Source of the DNA: a virus
Reading direction: 5' to 3' (one strand)
Virus record (IMG/VR): IMGVR_UViG_3300032116_001291
Location: 1 to 24,106 of that record
Length of the DNA stretch: 24,106 nucleotides
Made by a program: the position numbers and the translations under genes. A model generated the notes under the pieces. It did not search any database. It saw nothing but the letters and a program-made list of their open reading frames with translations, and had not been told where the DNA came from. Positions within the stretch are counted from its first letter, which is position 1, and each line of letters opens with the position of its first letter. This document shows, piece by piece, positions 22,399-24,106 of this stretch.

Positions 22399-23991
22399 TT
22401 AAAAAAGATTATGTAAGTTTGAAAATTCCCCATTGATGAAGTTGATGTGTTGGGCTCGACCATCGGTGTGGATAATAACGTGAGATTGTAACCAACTACT
22501 CGCCCCTTTATTATACCCCACTCGGAGTTTGGTGGATGTGCCCACTGAGAGTGCCCCGTCTTTCCTCCCTGGGCTATGGTAATGACCCACCACAATTTTT
22601 GTGTTCAATTGTCGAAATTGCATCAGCGACCCTCGACTGCCATTCGACCCCATATCCCCATGTTGCCCTAATTCCCATTCTTTCACCTTATATGAGGAAC
22701 TGCGGTGGAGGGTAATATAGTTGGGGTATTTTTCATTAATAATGGCGGGGATAATACCCTTGACGTTATAGGGGTCTGTTTCGTACTGCCCCAACAATAA
22801 ATCACTAAAGCGCATATAAAGCTTGGAATTTTTAAAGGTGGGTTGTTTTTTCCAATCTTCATTTTTCAACCAACGGTCTAAAAAATCATCGTGGTTGCTG
22901 CGCACAATAACAACATTTTCGAAGTCTTGAAATTTACCCAATCCATCGAGCATTCCTTGGATTTCTTTGGATAAATCATTCAAGCCTAAAATCTCTTTAC
23001 CATACTGCACAAAGGGGTCTTTCAATTCGTGATGGCTAATAGAACTCCCATCAAAAACATCATGCAGCACCACATGGCTCGGTCGCAAATCTTGGAGTAA
23101 ATCAAGGGTGGATTGGAGTACCTCCTCATCGTGGTGTCCGTAGTGCAAGTCACCCAAAACAATAGCCTCTATTTGTTTAATTCGGCGTACTGAGCCATCA
23201 ATGACTCGGAAATATAAATCACTGAATGAGCCGCTTTCATCATCGGCGGTAACTTGACGAACAAAAAAGGTATCCTCATCTTTAATTTCCACTATCACAA
23301 AACCAAAAGTGTGGTGGAAATCCCCCTTTTTGCCCGATTTGGAGTCGGTGTAATTTTTCATGGTCACCGAACCCGTAGTAAGCATCATTTTAGGTTTATT
23401 GTGTTCCAAAACGGGAATCATTTCCATGTGTACTTTAGGACTACCAAAAATACAAGAGTTGATTCCGCTGAGGGCTTGGAGACCCGTCATTGGGTTTACT
23501 GCCGTGGGTTGGATTTTAATATCCGAGAGGATAGACACATATTTATGAATATCGTGGCGGTTGGCATCCAAATAAGGCACTACTAAGCCGTCCCAAGTTT
23601 CGTCCTCTTGTTGGGCTTGTGTCCAAATGGAGGTGGGGTTTTTGTATCGACCTGCGATGACGTGAATATCCGCTCCGAGGAAAGTGGCGTAGGCTTCCAT
23701 GTTATGCAACAACCCTTGGTGTACGGGGGTGTTGTTCTGTGCCCAAGTAATAAGAAATCTTTTTTTGTTTTTGTCGAAAACTCTTTCTTTGGCTTTCGAG
23801 TATTGCTCGGGTTCTATTTCGGGCTTTTCTTTAAAATTCAATTTTTCGGAACACCATTTGCGCACAGTTCTTTCCGATTTCCCAAAAAACTCCATGAGCT
23901 TTAGCATTCGTACATCCCAAGTCAACTCTCGGTCGGTATAAATTTCATAAGCATACTTTTTATCCGCTTCCGTTAAGTCTTTAAATTTCAT
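22399..23991 (-). CDS. calcineurin-like phosphoesterase with HTH-like N-terminus
   Basis: 530 residues from ATG 23991. A TTG-initiated extension of nine residues is less likely. Phosphoesterase motifs: GDLHYGHHD (280-288), LHDVFDG (309-315, where GDxxD is usual), SNHDD (365-369, for GNHD), QHGDMG (443-448) and GHYH (469-472). The order and spacing are those of two-metal metallophosphoesterases. Residues ~22-50 (LTWDVRMLKLMEFFGKSERT, VRKWCSEKLN) look like a helix-turn-helix. The stretch 78-200 (FLITWAQNNTPVHQGLL, YATFLGADIHVIAGRYKNPT) recurs in phage proteins I recall with this type of C-terminal domain, whose role is not known to me. It may act on nucleic acid ends or nucleotides. The promoter motif lies 79 bases upstream, with a stem-forming leader. 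Confidence 0.75.
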   Translation of the reverse strand: MKFKDLTEADKKYAYEIYTDRELTWDVRMLKLMEFFGKSERTVRKWCSEKLNFKEKPEIEPEQYSKAKERVFDKNKKRFLITWAQNNTPVHQGLLHNMEAYATFLGADIHVIAGRYKNPTSIWTQAQQEDETWDGLVVPYLDANRHDIHKYVSILSDIKIQPTAVNPMTGLQALSGINSCIFGSPKVHMEMIPVLEHNKPKMMLTTGSVTMKNYTDSKSGKKGDFHHTFGFVIVEIKDEDTFFVRQVTADDESGSFSDLYFRVIDGSVRRIKQIEAIVLGDLHYGHHDEEVLQSTLDLLQDLRPSHVVLHDVFDGSSISHHELKDPFVQYGKEILGLNDLSKEIQGMLDGLGKFQDFENVVIVRSNHDDFLDRWLKNEDWKKQPTFKNSKLYMRFSDLLLGQYETDPYNVKGIIPAIINEKYPNYITLHRSSSYKVKEWELGQHGDMGSNGSRGSLMQFRQLNTKIVVGHYHSPGRKDGALSVGTSTKLRVGYNKGASSWLQSHVIIHTDGRAQHINFINGEFSNLHNLF

Positions 23992-24035
23992 AATCTGAGT
24001 GGTGTTTTTAGTCCTCAAATAAAGTATCCTAAAAG

Positions 24036-24063
24036 AACTAAAAATTGCCTAAGCCTTTTAGTT
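24036..24063 (-). other. stem-forming leader upstream of phosphoesterase gene
   Basis: AACTAAAA (24036-24043) and TTTTAGTT (24056-24063) form a perfect 8-bp stem with a 12-base loop. It directly follows the promoter motif, so it would lie at the very start of the transcript. It might stabilise the 5' end. Confidence 0.4.
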
Positions 24064-24069
24064 TCTTTT

Positions 24070-24077
24070 TATATATC
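24070..24077 (-). promoter_or_regulatory. putative late promoter motif GATATATAAAAAG (copy 7)
   Basis: Minus strand AGTAGATATATAAAAAGAAA, ahead of the phosphoesterase gene. Identical for the 13 bases GATATATAAAAAG to copies at 10588 and 22335. Confidence 0.6.
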
Positions 24078-24106
24078 TACTCACTTTTCCACACCCTTAA
24101 AATCAA

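Noticed and set aside
22323-22595. 90-codon minus-strand frame with an alternative reading over the end of the phosphoesterase gene
   Set aside because: Lies in another frame of the conserved GHYH-containing region; a shadow.
1-24106. CRISPR arrays, tRNA genes or insertion sequences
   Set aside because: No regularly spaced direct repeats outside coding sequence, no cloverleaf-like sequence and no transposase motifs were found.

Overview
The window looks like part of the late (virion) region of a large T4-type contractile-tailed phage, probably one infecting a member of the Bacteroidota. The tail assignment rests on recognisable baseplate proteins: gp25/gpW-like, gp6/gpJ-like, gp7/gpI-like, gp53/LysM-like, a gp27-like hub, a gp5-like spike and two tube-initiator-like proteins. 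The host guess is weaker. It rests on start codons preceded by A-tracts (often eight A followed by CA) instead of Shine-Dalgarno sequences. No tRNA, rRNA, CRISPR array or transposon was seen.

Layout, read mainly on the minus strand from right to left. (1) 24106-19879: a phosphoesterase with a helix-turn-helix-like start, then six small or medium genes including a Nudix hydrolase. (2) 18533-19914, the only plus-strand genes: a small helical protein and a CapA-like metallophosphatase, which converges on the neighbouring minus-strand gene with a 36-bp overlap of the 3' ends. (3) 18455-10605: a tightly packed baseplate hub/tube/spike operon; its 710-residue member ends in about 16 repeats, most exactly 15 residues long. 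(4) 10548-7889: an S1-type RNA-binding protein and an amidoligase-like/pentapeptide-repeat fusion. (5) 7824-6189: three genes whose products begin with a short tag ending FLNE or YLNE; two of them look like ADP-ribosyltransferases. (6) 6041-1: the wedge operon (243-aa protein, gp25, gp6, two small proteins, gp7), truncated by the window edge.

The A/T motif GATATATA, usually followed by AAAAAG or CA, lies on the minus strand in front of most transcription blocks, with no constant -35 box. It is a good candidate for the phage late promoter, analogous to T4 late promoters.

The most interesting possibility is a set of proteins packaged inside the head. Four minus-strand products (83, 129, 191 and 204 aa) start with a peptide resembling the T4 capsid-targeting sequence, with an L/V-x-E end suited to cleavage by a prohead protease. 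The ADP-ribosyltransferase candidates would then be injected effectors, analogous to T4 Alt. The two plus-strand genes share a different N-terminal motif, FSDF. Other points of note are the phage S1-like protein beside A-rich leaders, the amidoligase fusion, and the apparent total absence of GATC and CCGG from the window.
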